From positions 269,597 through 333,596 of the forward strand of contig NZ_FNOI01000004.1 in assembly GCF_900107015.1 (NCBI RefSeq): a DNA stretch of 64,000 nucleotides, in the 5' to 3' direction. Every line of letters starts with the position of its first letter. Positions within the stretch are counted from its first letter, which is position 1. The notes under the pieces are model-generated. The model did no database searches. It saw only the letters and a program-made list of their open reading frames with translations, and was not told the DNA's origin. Of the stretch, positions 56,858 through 64,000 are shown one piece after another. Source of the stretch: Litoreibacter albidus. GTDB taxonomy: Bacteria > Pseudomonadota > Alphaproteobacteria > Rhodobacterales > Rhodobacteraceae. Position numbers and translations under genes: made by a program.

Positions 56858-56879
56858 GCGTGTTTTCTAGAAAACACGC
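56858..56879. repeat. Perfect 22-base palindrome downstream of rplP
   Basis: Arms GCGTGTTTTCT and AGAAAACACGC meet with no loop, 38 bases after the rplP stop; a second small inverted repeat (CGCTCGC/GCGAGCG) lies between it and rplP. The function is unknown; it may be a protein-binding site or a processing signal. Confidence 0.6.
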
Positions 56880-56916
56880 TGCCTCCGCCTACGCCGCTCG
56901 CAAGCGAGCGACGGGA

Positions 56917-57330
56917 TTACCAATCCTCGCGGACAACAACCCGTGTTTTGATCGGCAGCTTCATCGCAGCAAGGCGCAGGGCCTCACGGGCGATTGGCTC
57001 GGCCACACCGTCGATTTCAAACATCATACGGCCAGGTTTGACCTTACATGCCCAAAAGTCCACGGAACCTTTACCCTTACCCATACGAACTTCGATAGGC
57101 TTGGAGGTCACTGGCAGGTCTGGGAAAATACGGATCCAGACACGACCCTGACGTTTCATGTGACGCGTCATTGCACGACGGGCAGCTTCGATCTGGCGCG
57201 CAGTGATACGCTCAGGTTCAGTTGCCTTGAGGCCGTAGGTGCCAAAGTTCAGGTCTGTCCCGCCCTTTGCTTCACCCTTGATACGGCCTTTGTGCATCTT
57301 GCGGAATTTAGTACGCTTTGGTTGTAGCAT
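56917..57330 (-). CDS. rplP: 50S ribosomal protein L16
   Basis: 137 residues; [47 protein letters not shown] and [20 protein letters not shown]. Arg82 in VRMGKGKG corresponds to the E. coli L16 arginine (Arg81) hydroxylated by YcfD. Last gene before a terminator and the insert that holds the 2OG oxygenase. Confidence 0.98.
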   Translation of the reverse strand: MLQPKRTKFRKMHKGRIKGEAKGGTDLNFGTYGLKATEPERITARQIEAARRAMTRHMKRQGRVWIRIFPDLPVTSKPIEVRMGKGKGSVDFWACKVKPGRMMFEIDGVAEPIAREALRLAAMKLPIKTRVVVREDW

Positions 57331-57344
57331 TGTTCACGCCCCCC

Positions 57345-58052
57345 TTAGCGACGACCGCCAGCACCGCGAGGTGTTGGGCCGTCTTGGAGTTCCTGTTGCT
57401 TACGGTCACGCGCTTGTGGATCGTGTTCCATGATCTCGCCTTTAAAGATCCAGGTTTTGATCCCGATGATGCCGTAGGCAGTCATCGCTTCAACGTGTGC
57501 GTAATCGATGTCGGCACGCAAGGTGTGCAAAGGCACGCGGCCTTCACGGTACCATTCGGTCCGAGCGATCTCGGCGCCACCGAGGCGGCCAGCGAGATTG
57601 ATACGGATGCCGAGGGCGCCCATGCGCATTGCGTTCTGTACCGAGCGCTTCATAGCGCGACGGAAGGACACACGACGCTCCAACTGCTGAGCGATGGACT
57701 CGCCAACCAGTGCTGCGTCCAATTCAGGCTTGCGGACCTCAAGGATGTTGAGGTGCAGCTCGCTGTCAGTGAACGCGGACAGCTTCTTGCGCAGTCCTTC
57801 AATATCGGCGCCTTTTTTGCCGATGATGACGCCTGGGCGTGCTGTGTGGATCGTGACGCGGCACTTCTTGTGCGGACGCTCGATGATCACACGGCTGATG
57901 CCGGCTTGTTTGCACTCGGTCTTGATGAATTCGCGCATCCGGATGTCTTCCAGAAGCAGATCACCAAAGTCCTTGCTTTCAGCGTACCAGCGGCTGTCCC
58001 AGGTGCGGTTGACCTGAAGACGCATGCCGATAGGATTTACTTTGTTACCCAT
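57345..58052 (-). CDS. rpsC: 30S ribosomal protein S3
   Basis: 235 residues; [24 protein letters not shown], the KH-domain segment [15 protein letters not shown] and the C-terminal [30 protein letters not shown] are uS3 signatures. Overlaps rplV by one base. Confidence 0.98.
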   Translation of the reverse strand: MGNKVNPIGMRLQVNRTWDSRWYAESKDFGDLLLEDIRMREFIKTECKQAGISRVIIERPHKKCRVTIHTARPGVIIGKKGADIEGLRKKLSAFTDSELHLNILEVRKPELDAALVGESIAQQLERRVSFRRAMKRSVQNAMRMGALGIRINLAGRLGGAEIARTEWYREGRVPLHTLRADIDYAHVEAMTAYGIIGIKTWIFKGEIMEHDPQARDRKQQELQDGPTPRGAGGRR

Positions 58053-58438
58053 TATGCTTGCTCCTCAGCTTGAACTTGGCGCACCTTGATTGTCAGCTCG
58101 GAAAACGGCTTGACGATCTTGCCGAACCGGCCACGGGCCCGCGGGCGACCGCGTTTCATGGTCAAGTTCTTGCCAACATAGGCTTCGGCCACGATCAGAT
58201 CATCCACGTCCAGGTTGTGGTTGTTCTCAGCGTTCGCGATAGCGGACTGCAGGCACTGTTTCACGTCTTGCGAGATACGCTTCTTGGAGAAAGTGAGGTC
58301 GGACAAAGCCTTGTCCACTTTCTTGCCACGGATCAGTTGAGCAACGAGGTTCAGTTTTTGCGGGGAAGTACGGAGCATGCGCAGTTTTGCCATTGCTTCG
58401 TTGTCTGCCACGCGGCGGGGGTTCTTATCCTTACCCAT
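58052..58438 (-). CDS. rplV: 50S ribosomal protein L22
   Basis: 128 residues; [26 protein letters not shown] and [30 protein letters not shown] (exit-tunnel loop) are uL22 signatures. Confidence 0.98.
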   Translation of the reverse strand: MGKDKNPRRVADNEAMAKLRMLRTSPQKLNLVAQLIRGKKVDKALSDLTFSKKRISQDVKQCLQSAIANAENNHNLDVDDLIVAEAYVGKNLTMKRGRPRARGRFGKIVKPFSELTIKVRQVQAEEQA

Positions 58439-58441
58439 GGC

Positions 58442-58720
58442 TTACTTCCTTTTCGCTTTTTTGTCAGCGGCGTGACCGTAATAGGTACGAGTTGGCGAAT
58501 ACTCACCAAACTTTTGACCGATCATGTCTTCAGTGACGCTAACTGGGATGTGCTTCTTGCCGTTGTACACACCGAAGGTGAGGCCAACGAACTGAGGCAG
58601 GATGGTAGAGCGGCGGGACCAGATCTTGATCACGTCGTTGCGGCTGCTTTCTTTCGCAGCTTCGGCTTTCTTCAACACATAAGCGTCGACGAAGGGGCCT
58701 TTCCATACAGAGCGAGACAT
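58442..58720 (-). CDS. rpsS: 30S ribosomal protein S19
   Basis: 92 residues; [47 protein letters not shown] and [14 protein letters not shown] are uS19 signatures. Confidence 0.98.
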   Translation of the reverse strand: MSRSVWKGPFVDAYVLKKAEAAKESSRNDVIKIWSRRSTILPQFVGLTFGVYNGKKHIPVSVTEDMIGQKFGEYSPTRTYYGHAADKKAKRK

Positions 58721-58723
58721 CTA

Positions 58724-59566
58724 TTAGCGTCCCTTCTTCTTGGCGTGACGCGAGCGGATGATCAGCTTTTGCGACGCTTTGTTCTTGTTGCGAGTACGTG
58801 CACCTTTTGTTGGCTTGCCCCATGGGGAAACCGGGTGACGACCACCAGAGGTCCTACCTTCACCACCACCGTGCGGGTGATCGATCGGGTTCATAACCAC
58901 ACCACGAACCGATGGACGCACGCCTTTGTGGCGCATACGACCGGCTTTACCGTAGTTTTGGTTGGAGTTGTCTGGGTTCGACACGGCACCAACGGTACAC
59001 ATGCACTCCTGACGGACGAGACGAAGCTCGCCGGAGCTCAGGCGGATCTGAGCGTAACCACCGTCACGACCCACAAACTGAGCGTATGTGCCCGCAGCAC
59101 GGGCGATCTGGCCGCCTTTGCCTGGCTTCAACTCGATGTTGTGGATGATTGTGCCGATTGGCAGACCGGAGAACGGCATCGCGTTGCCCGGCTTCACGTC
59201 GGCCTTGGCCGATGCGACTACGGTGTCACCAACGCCCAGGCGTTGTGGAGCAAGGATATAGGCCTGCTCGCCGTCTTCGTATTTAACCAGTGCGATAAAC
59301 GCGGTCCGGTTCGGGTCATATTCGATCCGTTCAACTGTAGCGGTGACGTCAAATTTCGTCCGCTTGAAGTCAACGATCCGGTAAAGACGCTTGGCGCCCC
59401 CACCCTTGCGACGCATTGTGATCCGACCGGTATTGTTCCGTCCACCATTTTTGGTCAAACCCTCTGTGAGAGCTTTGACCGGGCGGCCTTTCCAAAGTTC
59501 CGAGCGGTCGATCAGAACCAACCCACGTTGGCCTGGCGTCGTCGGCTTATACGACTTAAGTGCCAT
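58724..59566 (-). CDS. rplB: 50S ribosomal protein L2
   Basis: 280 residues; [35 protein letters not shown]-type segment [45 protein letters not shown] are uL2 signatures. In the S10 operon it should follow rplW directly, but here a plus-strand gene lies between them. Confidence 0.98.
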   Translation of the reverse strand: MALKSYKPTTPGQRGLVLIDRSELWKGRPVKALTEGLTKNGGRNNTGRITMRRKGGGAKRLYRIVDFKRTKFDVTATVERIEYDPNRTAFIALVKYEDGEQAYILAPQRLGVGDTVVASAKADVKPGNAMPFSGLPIGTIIHNIELKPGKGGQIARAAGTYAQFVGRDGGYAQIRLSSGELRLVRQECMCTVGAVSNPDNSNQNYGKAGRMRHKGVRPSVRGVVMNPIDHPHGGGEGRTSGGRHPVSPWGKPTKGARTRNKNKASQKLIIRSRHAKKKGR

Positions 59567-59637
59567 GCTTTCTGTCTTCCGTTTTGGAGCAGCGGGACTT
59601 ACCGCTGCTTGGTTTATAGGGCCCCGAAGGTCCCCGA

Positions 59638-59665
59638 ATTAAAGTGTTCTTGCGAACAACAGCAA
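59638..59665 (-). promoter_or_regulatory. Candidate promoter of rplB-rpsS-rplV-rpsC-rplP
   Basis: Minus-strand TTGCTG, 16-base spacer, TTTAAT, about 75 bases before rplB. A hairpin AAGCCCCAGA/TCTGGGGCTT lies just upstream of it. Confidence 0.35.
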
Positions 59666-59819
59666 AGCCCCAGACGAATCTGGGGCTTGGCCGATGTCGG
59701 TGTTTAGGTTGGAGGGTGTTTCGGGTCAAGGGGGATTGCAGCGCAAATCGCAGTACTTGTTGCTTCTATATTCAAACTTACACCCTATAGTCACTCGAAG
59801 AACCATTGAGGAACAAAAA

Positions 59820-60275
59820 ATGTTAGCCATCATTGGAAGTTTAATTCTTGCTACCATCAGCTTTTTGTTAGGTAAGATATTCTCGGAGTCGGAAAAGATA
59901 CTCGCCGAGAAAAGAAGCGCATACATAGATTTTTTGAACGTGCTACCGCCAACAAACGATGCATATCTTAATAATTCTGAGGAAGATTTTATACAGATGA
60001 TGCGTCCATCGGAAGAGATGTCCCCTAGGCTTTTATTCTATGCAGACACCAATGTGGTTTTCGCTTGGAAGGCGCTTATCGAAGCCTATGGCTCCGCTCA
60101 ATCAAACTTGAATCCAAGCTCTCCAGCACTCGCCGCAGAATATAAAGCACTGGCGCGTGCTCAGAACGACCTTGTTTTGGAAATGAGACGTGATGCGTTT
60201 CGTTGGTCAATATTTAATTACTCAGGAAAGTCGCGCTTGCCAACGCTCCAGCGTGAAAGACTAGACAACCACTAA
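59820..60275 (+). CDS. Membrane-anchored protein of unknown function inserted between rplW and rplB
   Basis: 151 residues. An N-terminal membrane anchor (MLAIIGSLILATISFLLGKIF) is followed by a largely helical, charged cytoplasmic or periplasmic domain (KILAEKRSAYIDFLNVLPP; FAWKALIEAYGSAQSNL; EYKALARAQNDLVLEMRRDAF). GAGGAA precedes the ATG. I do not recognise the family. It is on the opposite strand to the ribosomal genes and visibly richer in A and T, suggesting acquisition from elsewhere. Confidence 0.7.
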   Translation: MLAIIGSLILATISFLLGKIFSESEKILAEKRSAYIDFLNVLPPTNDAYLNNSEEDFIQMMRPSEEMSPRLLFYADTNVVFAWKALIEAYGSAQSNLNPSSPALAAEYKALARAQNDLVLEMRRDAFRWSIFNYSGKSRLPTLQRERLDNH

Positions 60276-60387
60276 CAACGTACGCTGAGCACCGCCGGAC
60301 CGAGGGATGGTGACCCTACGCAGGTTAATACCACTTTATCGCAGCCAAACTCGTCCACCACCAGACCACGCCACCCAGCCTCACCAA

Positions 60388-60444
60388 ATCGCCAGCCCGT
60401 GGGACGGTCCGGCGATGCTCGGCGCCTGCGGCTTGATTCCGAGC
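60388..60444. repeat. Two-hairpin intergenic repeat, copy A
   Basis: Begins ATCGCCAGCC and ends GATTCCGAGC. Stem 1 pairs ATCGCC with GGCGAT; stem 2 pairs GCTCGG with CCGAGC. A second copy of the same plan lies at 62890-62949, with the second stem changed to GCCCGG/CCGGGC, so pairing is kept. Located between the orphan gene and rplW. Confidence 0.75.
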
Positions 60445-60461
60445 TTTCGCACCCAAACACA

Positions 60462-60493
60462 AAAAAGCCCCGCTCAGCTGAGCAGGGCTTTTT
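60462..60493. terminator. Terminator after rplW
   Basis: AAAAAGCCC(C)GCTCA / TGAGC(A)GGGCTTTTT, a long stem with A and T runs on both sides. It ends the rpsJ-rplC-rplD-rplW unit on the minus strand and the inserted plus-strand gene. Confidence 0.9.
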
Positions 60494-60531
60494 CATTTCT
60501 ATGCGCAGTGCGGGGTTGCCCCCTGCCCTAC

Positions 60532-60828
60532 TTAAAGACCTGTGGAAACGTCGATTGTGTTACCTTCTTCCAAGGTAACATACGCCTTCTTCACGTCCTT
60601 ACGGCGACCAGGCTGGCCGCGGAAACGCTTGACCTTACCTTTGGTGATCGTGGTGTTAACCGCTTTCACCTTCACGCCGAAGAGTGTTTCCACCGCTTCT
60701 TTGATCATCGGTTTGTTCGAGTCGATAGCGACCTCAAATACAACCGCGTTGTTCTCCGAGGCCAGTGTGGCTTTCTCGGTGATCAACGGCTTGCGGATCA
60801 CGTCGTAGTGCTCAGACTTCGTGCTCAT
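60532..60828 (-). CDS. rplW: 50S ribosomal protein L23
   Basis: 98 residues; [20 protein letters not shown] and [21 protein letters not shown] are uL23 signatures. Overlaps rplD by 4 bases and is followed by a terminator. Confidence 0.98.
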   Translation of the reverse strand: MSTKSEHYDVIRKPLITEKATLASENNAVVFEVAIDSNKPMIKEAVETLFGVKVKAVNTTITKGKVKRFRGQPGRRKDVKKAYVTLEEGNTIDVSTGL

Positions 60829-61445
60829 GACAGGCGAGCCTCCAGTGCTTCGAGACCGGCTTTGGTGATAACCAAAGTGTCGCGTTTCAGGATGTCGAAG
60901 ACGTTCGCGCCCATAGTCGGCAGAACGTCCAGACCGGCGATGTTGCGCGCAGCTTGAGCGAAGTCAGCGTTCACGTCGGCACCGTCGATGATCAAAGCAC
61001 GCTTCCAACCCAGCTCTTTAACCTGTGCGGCCAAAGTCTTTGTCTTCAGATCTTTGATGTCGATGCTGTCGATGATGACCAGCTCGCCTGCAACCGCTTT
61101 CGCGGACAGCGCGTGCATCAAACCAAGCTTACGAACCTTCTTAGGAAGGTCGTGGCCGTGGCTGCGAGGTGTTGGGCCTTTGTAGACACCACCACCGCGG
61201 AAGATCGGAGCCGAGCGAGCGCCGTGGCGAGCGCCACCGGTGCCTTTTTGGCGATAGATCTTCTTGGTCGAGTAGCTCACTTCCGAACGGGTCTTCACCT
61301 TGTGGGTGCCGGCCTGTGCGTTGTTACGCTGCCAGCGAACCACACGGTGCAGGATGTCCGCACGTGGCTCCAGGCCAAAGATAGCGTCAGACAGCTCAAC
61401 AGAGCCGGCCGATTTGCCATCAAGTTTGATTGCATCAGCTTTCAT
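60825..61445 (-). CDS. rplD: 50S ribosomal protein L4
   Basis: 206 residues; [48 protein letters not shown] is the uL4 loop region. The ATG at 61445 has AAGGAG 9 bases upstream and lies 11 bases inside rplC; the ATG three codons earlier is too close to the ribosome-binding site. Confidence 0.97.
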   Translation of the reverse strand: MKADAIKLDGKSAGSVELSDAIFGLEPRADILHRVVRWQRNNAQAGTHKVKTRSEVSYSTKKIYRQKGTGGARHGARSAPIFRGGGVYKGPTPRSHGHDLPKKVRKLGLMHALSAKAVAGELVIIDSIDIKDLKTKTLAAQVKELGWKRALIIDGADVNADFAQAARNIAGLDVLPTMGANVFDILKRDTLVITKAGLEALEARLS

Positions 61446-62175
61446 CGGACGCATCTCCTTCTGGGGCAGCAGCTTCAGCTGGTGCTTCAGTTACAGCGGC
61501 GGAACGCAGCGCGGCAGGGAAGACAACGGTGTCAGCCAATGGCTTCTTCACGGCATCTTTAATGGTGACCCAGCCACCTTTGGAACCAGGTACGGCGCCT
61601 TTGATCATGATCAGGCCACGATCAACGTCGGTTTTAACAACTTGCAAGTTTTGCGTAGTCACGCGGGCAGCGCCCATGTGGCCAGCCATTTTCTTGCCTT
61701 TGAAAACCTTACCAGGATCTTGACACTGACCTGTCGAGCCGTGCGAACGGTGCGAAATCGAAACACCGTGAGTAGCGCGAAGGCCCCCAAAGTTGTGACG
61801 CTTCATAGCACCGGCAAAGCCTTTACCAATCGAGGTACCAGCTACGTCAACGTACTGGCCTTCGAAATAGTGTTCCGCGATGATTTCTTCACCAACGGCG
61901 ATCAGGTTTTCCTCAGCAACGCGGAACTCAGCGACCTTGCGCTTAGGCTCCACCTTCGCAGCGGCGAAGTGGCCGCGCATAGCTTTGGATGTCCGTTTAG
62001 CTTTTGCAGTGCCTGCACCGAGCTGAACAGCTGTGTAGCCGTCCTTCTCCATGGTGCGGTTGGCAACCACTTCCAGCTTGTCGAGTTGAAGCACGGTAAC
62101 AGGGATCTGCTTGCCGTCTTCCATGAAGAGGCGGGTCATGCCGACCTTCTTCGCAATTACACCAGAGCGCAACAT
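61435..62175 (-). CDS. rplC: 50S ribosomal protein L3
   Basis: 246 residues; [40 protein letters not shown] and [25 protein letters not shown] are uL3 signatures. An Ala/Glu-rich tail (about 25 residues) extends the usual C-terminus, as is common in this bacterial group. Confidence 0.98.
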   Translation of the reverse strand: MLRSGVIAKKVGMTRLFMEDGKQIPVTVLQLDKLEVVANRTMEKDGYTAVQLGAGTAKAKRTSKAMRGHFAAAKVEPKRKVAEFRVAEENLIAVGEEIIAEHYFEGQYVDVAGTSIGKGFAGAMKRHNFGGLRATHGVSISHRSHGSTGQCQDPGKVFKGKKMAGHMGAARVTTQNLQVVKTDVDRGLIMIKGAVPGSKGGWVTIKDAVKKPLADTVVFPAALRSAAVTEAPAEAAAPEGDASDES

Positions 62176-62190
62176 ATCAAGTAGCCCTCC

Positions 62191-62502
62191 TTAAACCGAA
62201 ATCTGGACGTCAACGCCAGCAGCCAGGTCGAGCTTCATCAGCGCGTCCACGGTTTGCGGTGTTGGGTCAACGATGTCGAGCAGACGCTTGTGCGTACGGA
62301 TCTCGAACTGATCGCGGGATTTCTTGTCCACGTGTGGGCCACGCAGAACGGTGAATTTTTCAATGTGTGTGGGCAAAGGGATCGGGCCACGAATGTCGGC
62401 GCCGGTGCGCTTTGCTGTGTTCACGATCTCTTGGGTGGATGCATCCAGGACCCGGTAGTCAAACGCCTTCAGGCGGATGCGAATGTTTTGGCTTGCTGCC
62501 AT
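62191..62502 (-). CDS. rpsJ: 30S ribosomal protein S10
   Basis: 103 residues; [29 protein letters not shown] and [35 protein letters not shown] are uS10 signatures. First gene of the S10 unit; normally preceded closely by tuf. Confidence 0.98.
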   Translation of the reverse strand: MAASQNIRIRLKAFDYRVLDASTQEIVNTAKRTGADIRGPIPLPTHIEKFTVLRGPHVDKKSRDQFEIRTHKRLLDIVDPTPQTVDALMKLDLAAGVDVQISV

Positions 62503-62626
62503 GACATATATCCCTCGAATGAGGTCTTAACGGATTGGAGGAGTACCGCTCATCGGAGCCCCTCATCGCGCCTATTTTCCAGAACAAAAGAAGGGCACGC
62601 ATCGCGTACCCCTGTTCCGTGTGGGT

Positions 62627-62656
62627 GCTATAGACAGGGTTCGAGAGAGTCGCAAC
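62627..62656 (-). promoter_or_regulatory. Predicted promoter of the rpsJ-rplC-rplD-rplW unit
   Basis: Minus-strand TTGCGA, 17-base spacer, TATAGC, about 125 bases before rpsJ. The best promoter match in the ribosomal cluster. Confidence 0.55.
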
Positions 62657-62889
62657 ACTTTTTCTGACGGTTTTAAAATCCCCAGAGATTTTAAAGCCCG
62701 TGCGCAAGGTCATTTTGCGAACGCAAAGTGACAGCGACACCCTGTTGCTAATCTGGGTGCCGTGCACCCCTCTCTGTTGGTCACAAGTCGGGCGTCGCCA
62801 GACCGCGGGGTGGCGACGCAACACTGCTTCACACCACTTTATGGTAGCTGAACACATTCCTCATCGAGATGACGAGGCGAGGTCTCAAT

Positions 62890-62949
62890 ATCGCCAGCCC
62901 TGTCGGGCGGTCTGGCGATGCCCGGCGCGCTACGCGCTTGATTCCGGGC
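62890..62949. repeat. Two-hairpin intergenic repeat, copy B
   Basis: Begins ATCGCCAGCCC and ends GATTCCGGGC. Stem 1 pairs ATCGCCAG with CTGGCGAT perfectly; stem 2 pairs GCCCGG with CCGGGC around an inner GCGC/GCGC stem. Same orientation as copy A at 60388-60444. Lies between rpsJ and the 154-codon orphan gene. Confidence 0.75.
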
Positions 62950-62989
62950 TAGTAGGAGTCTGGGGCTTTGTAGGGAAACTGTAATTCGG

Positions 62990-63454
62990 TCAGTCCCCGT
63001 CGCCGGCCCCTGACGTTTCATTGCACACCAATTCGATTAACCAGCTATCGCAAAAAGATATATCGCGGTAATTCCACGAGAATTTATCAGTCTCCGTAAA
63101 GCCTTCATCATATCCAAATTTTCTGGATGATGCGCTAGACATCAATTTTCTGAATTCTTGGCAATCGGAAATAATCGGAAAAAGGAAAGTGGTCATTCTT
63201 CCATTGGCTATCTGGTTGCGCATCTTCGAATCAACCTTCGAACTCAGCACTTCGTACAAAGCCAGAATCTGCTGATCTAATCGTTCGGTGGGAATAGATA
63301 GATCACCTTCGCAAACAAAGCGATCCTCATCCAATTCAAAAGTGTTCGAATACTCGTACACACCCGCAGGCAAACTAGTGCAAACGGGTTCGCTTAGTCC
63401 CAAAAAATTCAGAAAACGCAATTTAACTTCCTTCAGAGCACACCAACATCTCAT
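62990..63454 (-). CDS. Hypothetical protein inserted between tuf and rpsJ
   Basis: 154 residues from the ATG at 63454; a TTG at 63421 with GAAGGAAG upstream would give 143 residues starting with LRFLNFLGLSEPVC. No membrane segment, mixed alpha/beta composition, several Cys. Recognisable stretches such as YEYSNTFELDEDRFVCEGDLSIPTE do not match a family I know. The frame is clearly richer in A and T than the ribosomal genes on both sides. Confidence 0.6.
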   Translation of the reverse strand: MRCWCALKEVKLRFLNFLGLSEPVCTSLPAGVYEYSNTFELDEDRFVCEGDLSIPTERLDQQILALYEVLSSKVDSKMRNQIANGRMTTFLFPIISDCQEFRKLMSSASSRKFGYDEGFTETDKFSWNYRDISFCDSWLIELVCNETSGAGDGD

Positions 63455-63504
63455 ACGGCCAAATCTTTGGGGAAAATGGACTCGAACGCAATGAATGCCC
63501 TAGA

Positions 63505-63534
63505 TGAAAAAGGCCGCCCCGTTATGGAGCGGCC
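63505..63534 (-). terminator. Terminator after tuf
   Basis: Minus-strand AGGCCGCTCC / GGGGCGGCCT stem followed by TTTTC, about 77 bases after the tuf stop. It isolates tuf from the S10 unit. Confidence 0.88.
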
Positions 63535-63610
63535 TTCTGTTTAGTCACAACCGAGTGGGTTCTCATTGCTCTTGCGAGCAACTGCCACCCACGCGGCGGC
63601 AGAGCCGCCG

Positions 63611-64000
63611 TTACTCAGTAATCTTGGATACAACACCCGCACCAACGGTACGGCCGCCTTCGCGGATCGCGAAGCGGAGGCCTTGCTCCATCGCGATTGG
63701 CGCGATCAGCTCAACGTCGAACTTCAGGTTGTCGCCCGGCATAACCATCTCAGTGCCTTCTGGCAGCTGAACTGTGCCCGTGACGTCAGTTGTCCGGAAG
63801 TAGAACTGTGGACGGTAGTTCGCGAAGAACGGTGTGTGACGACCGCCTTCTTCTTTGGTGAGGATATAGGCCTCAGCTTCGAACTTGGTGTGTGGTGTCA
63901 CGGAACCTGGCTTGACCAGAACCTGACCACGCTCAACGCCGTCACGGTCGATGCCGCGCAGCAGAACGCCAACGTTGTCGCCAGCTTCACCGCGGTCCAG
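63611..64000 (-). CDS. tuf: Elongation factor Tu (3' part only)
   Basis: The last 129 codons are present and the frame continues beyond the right edge. [69 protein letters not shown] and [18 protein letters not shown] are domain 2-3 signatures of EF-Tu. Its position next to rpsJ fits the str-S10 gene order. Confidence 0.97.
   Translation of the reverse strand: MDRGEAGDNVGVLLRGIDRDGVERGQVLVKPGSVTPHTKFEAEAYILTKEEGGRHTPFFANYRPQFYFRTTDVTGTVQLPEGTEMVMPGDNLKFDVELIAPIAMEQGLRFAIREGGRTVGAGVVSKITE

Larger units (their letters stand above)
62503..62989. other. 487-base intergenic region upstream of rpsJ
   Basis: Contains the long rpsJ leader (about 120 bases), a good sigma-70 promoter match and repeat copy B. 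No convincing gene is seen; the open frames here are short and composition-driven. A long leader before rpsJ would suit autoregulation of the S10 operon, but no specific structure could be assigned. Confidence 0.6.

Noticed and set aside
58058..59707. 549-codon plus-strand open frame across rplV, rpsS and rplB
   Set aside because: It is fully antisense to three unmistakable ribosomal protein genes; its length reflects their codon bias and no family features are seen.
62459..62857. 132-codon minus-strand open frame before rpsJ
   Set aside because: It overlaps the rpsJ start and covers the predicted promoter; it has no ribosome-binding site and an arginine/serine-rich, non-protein-like sequence.

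Overview
This 64-kb window is a chromosomal segment of an alphaproteobacterium, most likely Rhodobacteraceae (Roseobacter group). The evidence is the tctC/tctDE arrangement, an aapJQMP (bztABCD) amino-acid ABC operon, an ATP12-type chaperone gene, the order rpmH-rnpA-yidD followed by yidC-MOSC-engB-argB, and an S10-spc-alpha cluster that lacks rpsD and rpmJ. Coding density is high and many genes are joined by ATGA-type overlaps. Species cannot be named from the sequence alone.

Layout. 1-3.5 kb: start of a TctC-type binding protein gene, divergent from tctD-tctE and a further periplasmic binding protein gene. 3.6-6.4 kb: a di-heme cytochrome c peroxidase convergent with a CRTAC1-type FG-GAP/UnbV protein. 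6.4-13.8 kb: a complete D-xylose locus (ROK repressor, xylF, xylH, a single-domain ATPase, xylB, xylA). 13.9-15.7 kb: a tightly overlapping three-gene envelope cluster that includes a beta-lactamase-fold protein without its catalytic residues. 15.8-19.9 kb: an IS remnant, tRNA-Arg(ACG), an orphan histidine kinase, and a flavoprotein disulfide reductase next to a TVP38 membrane protein. 20-31.7 kb: rpmH-rnpA-yidD, a block of accessory genes (pirin, GNAT, MhqD/MhqO-like pair with a LysR regulator, ttcA, an EAL protein), then yidC-MOSC-engB-argB. 31.7-44.9 kb: a fatty-acid hydroxylase-like gene, a ferredoxin, a SixA-like phosphatase, the aap operon, then ATP12, HAD, RluA, CrcB, RarA, a DegQ-like protease and a lipoprotein gene.

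45-64 kb holds rplQ, rpoA, rpsK, rpsM, adk, secY and the spc/S10 ribosomal genes up to tuf, all on the minus strand. This superoperon is not continuous. It is interrupted at four places by foreign-looking, AT-richer cargo: a 154-codon orphan between tuf and rpsJ; a plus-strand membrane-anchored orphan between rplW and rplB; a plus-strand 2-oxoglutarate/Fe(II) oxygenase and a broken membrane-protein gene between rplP and rpmC; and a BrnT/BrnA toxin-antitoxin pair between rpmD and rplO. Rho-independent terminators precede each cargo block in the ribosomal reading direction, another lies between rplR and rpsE, and candidate promoters, several with a TTGC -35 core, occur where ribosomal genes resume. 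Two of the junctions also carry copies of the same two-hairpin repeat, with a compensatory base change. The most unusual points are this splitting of the ribosomal superoperon, the oxygenase placed next to the L16 gene, and the apparent beta-lactamase pseudoenzyme.
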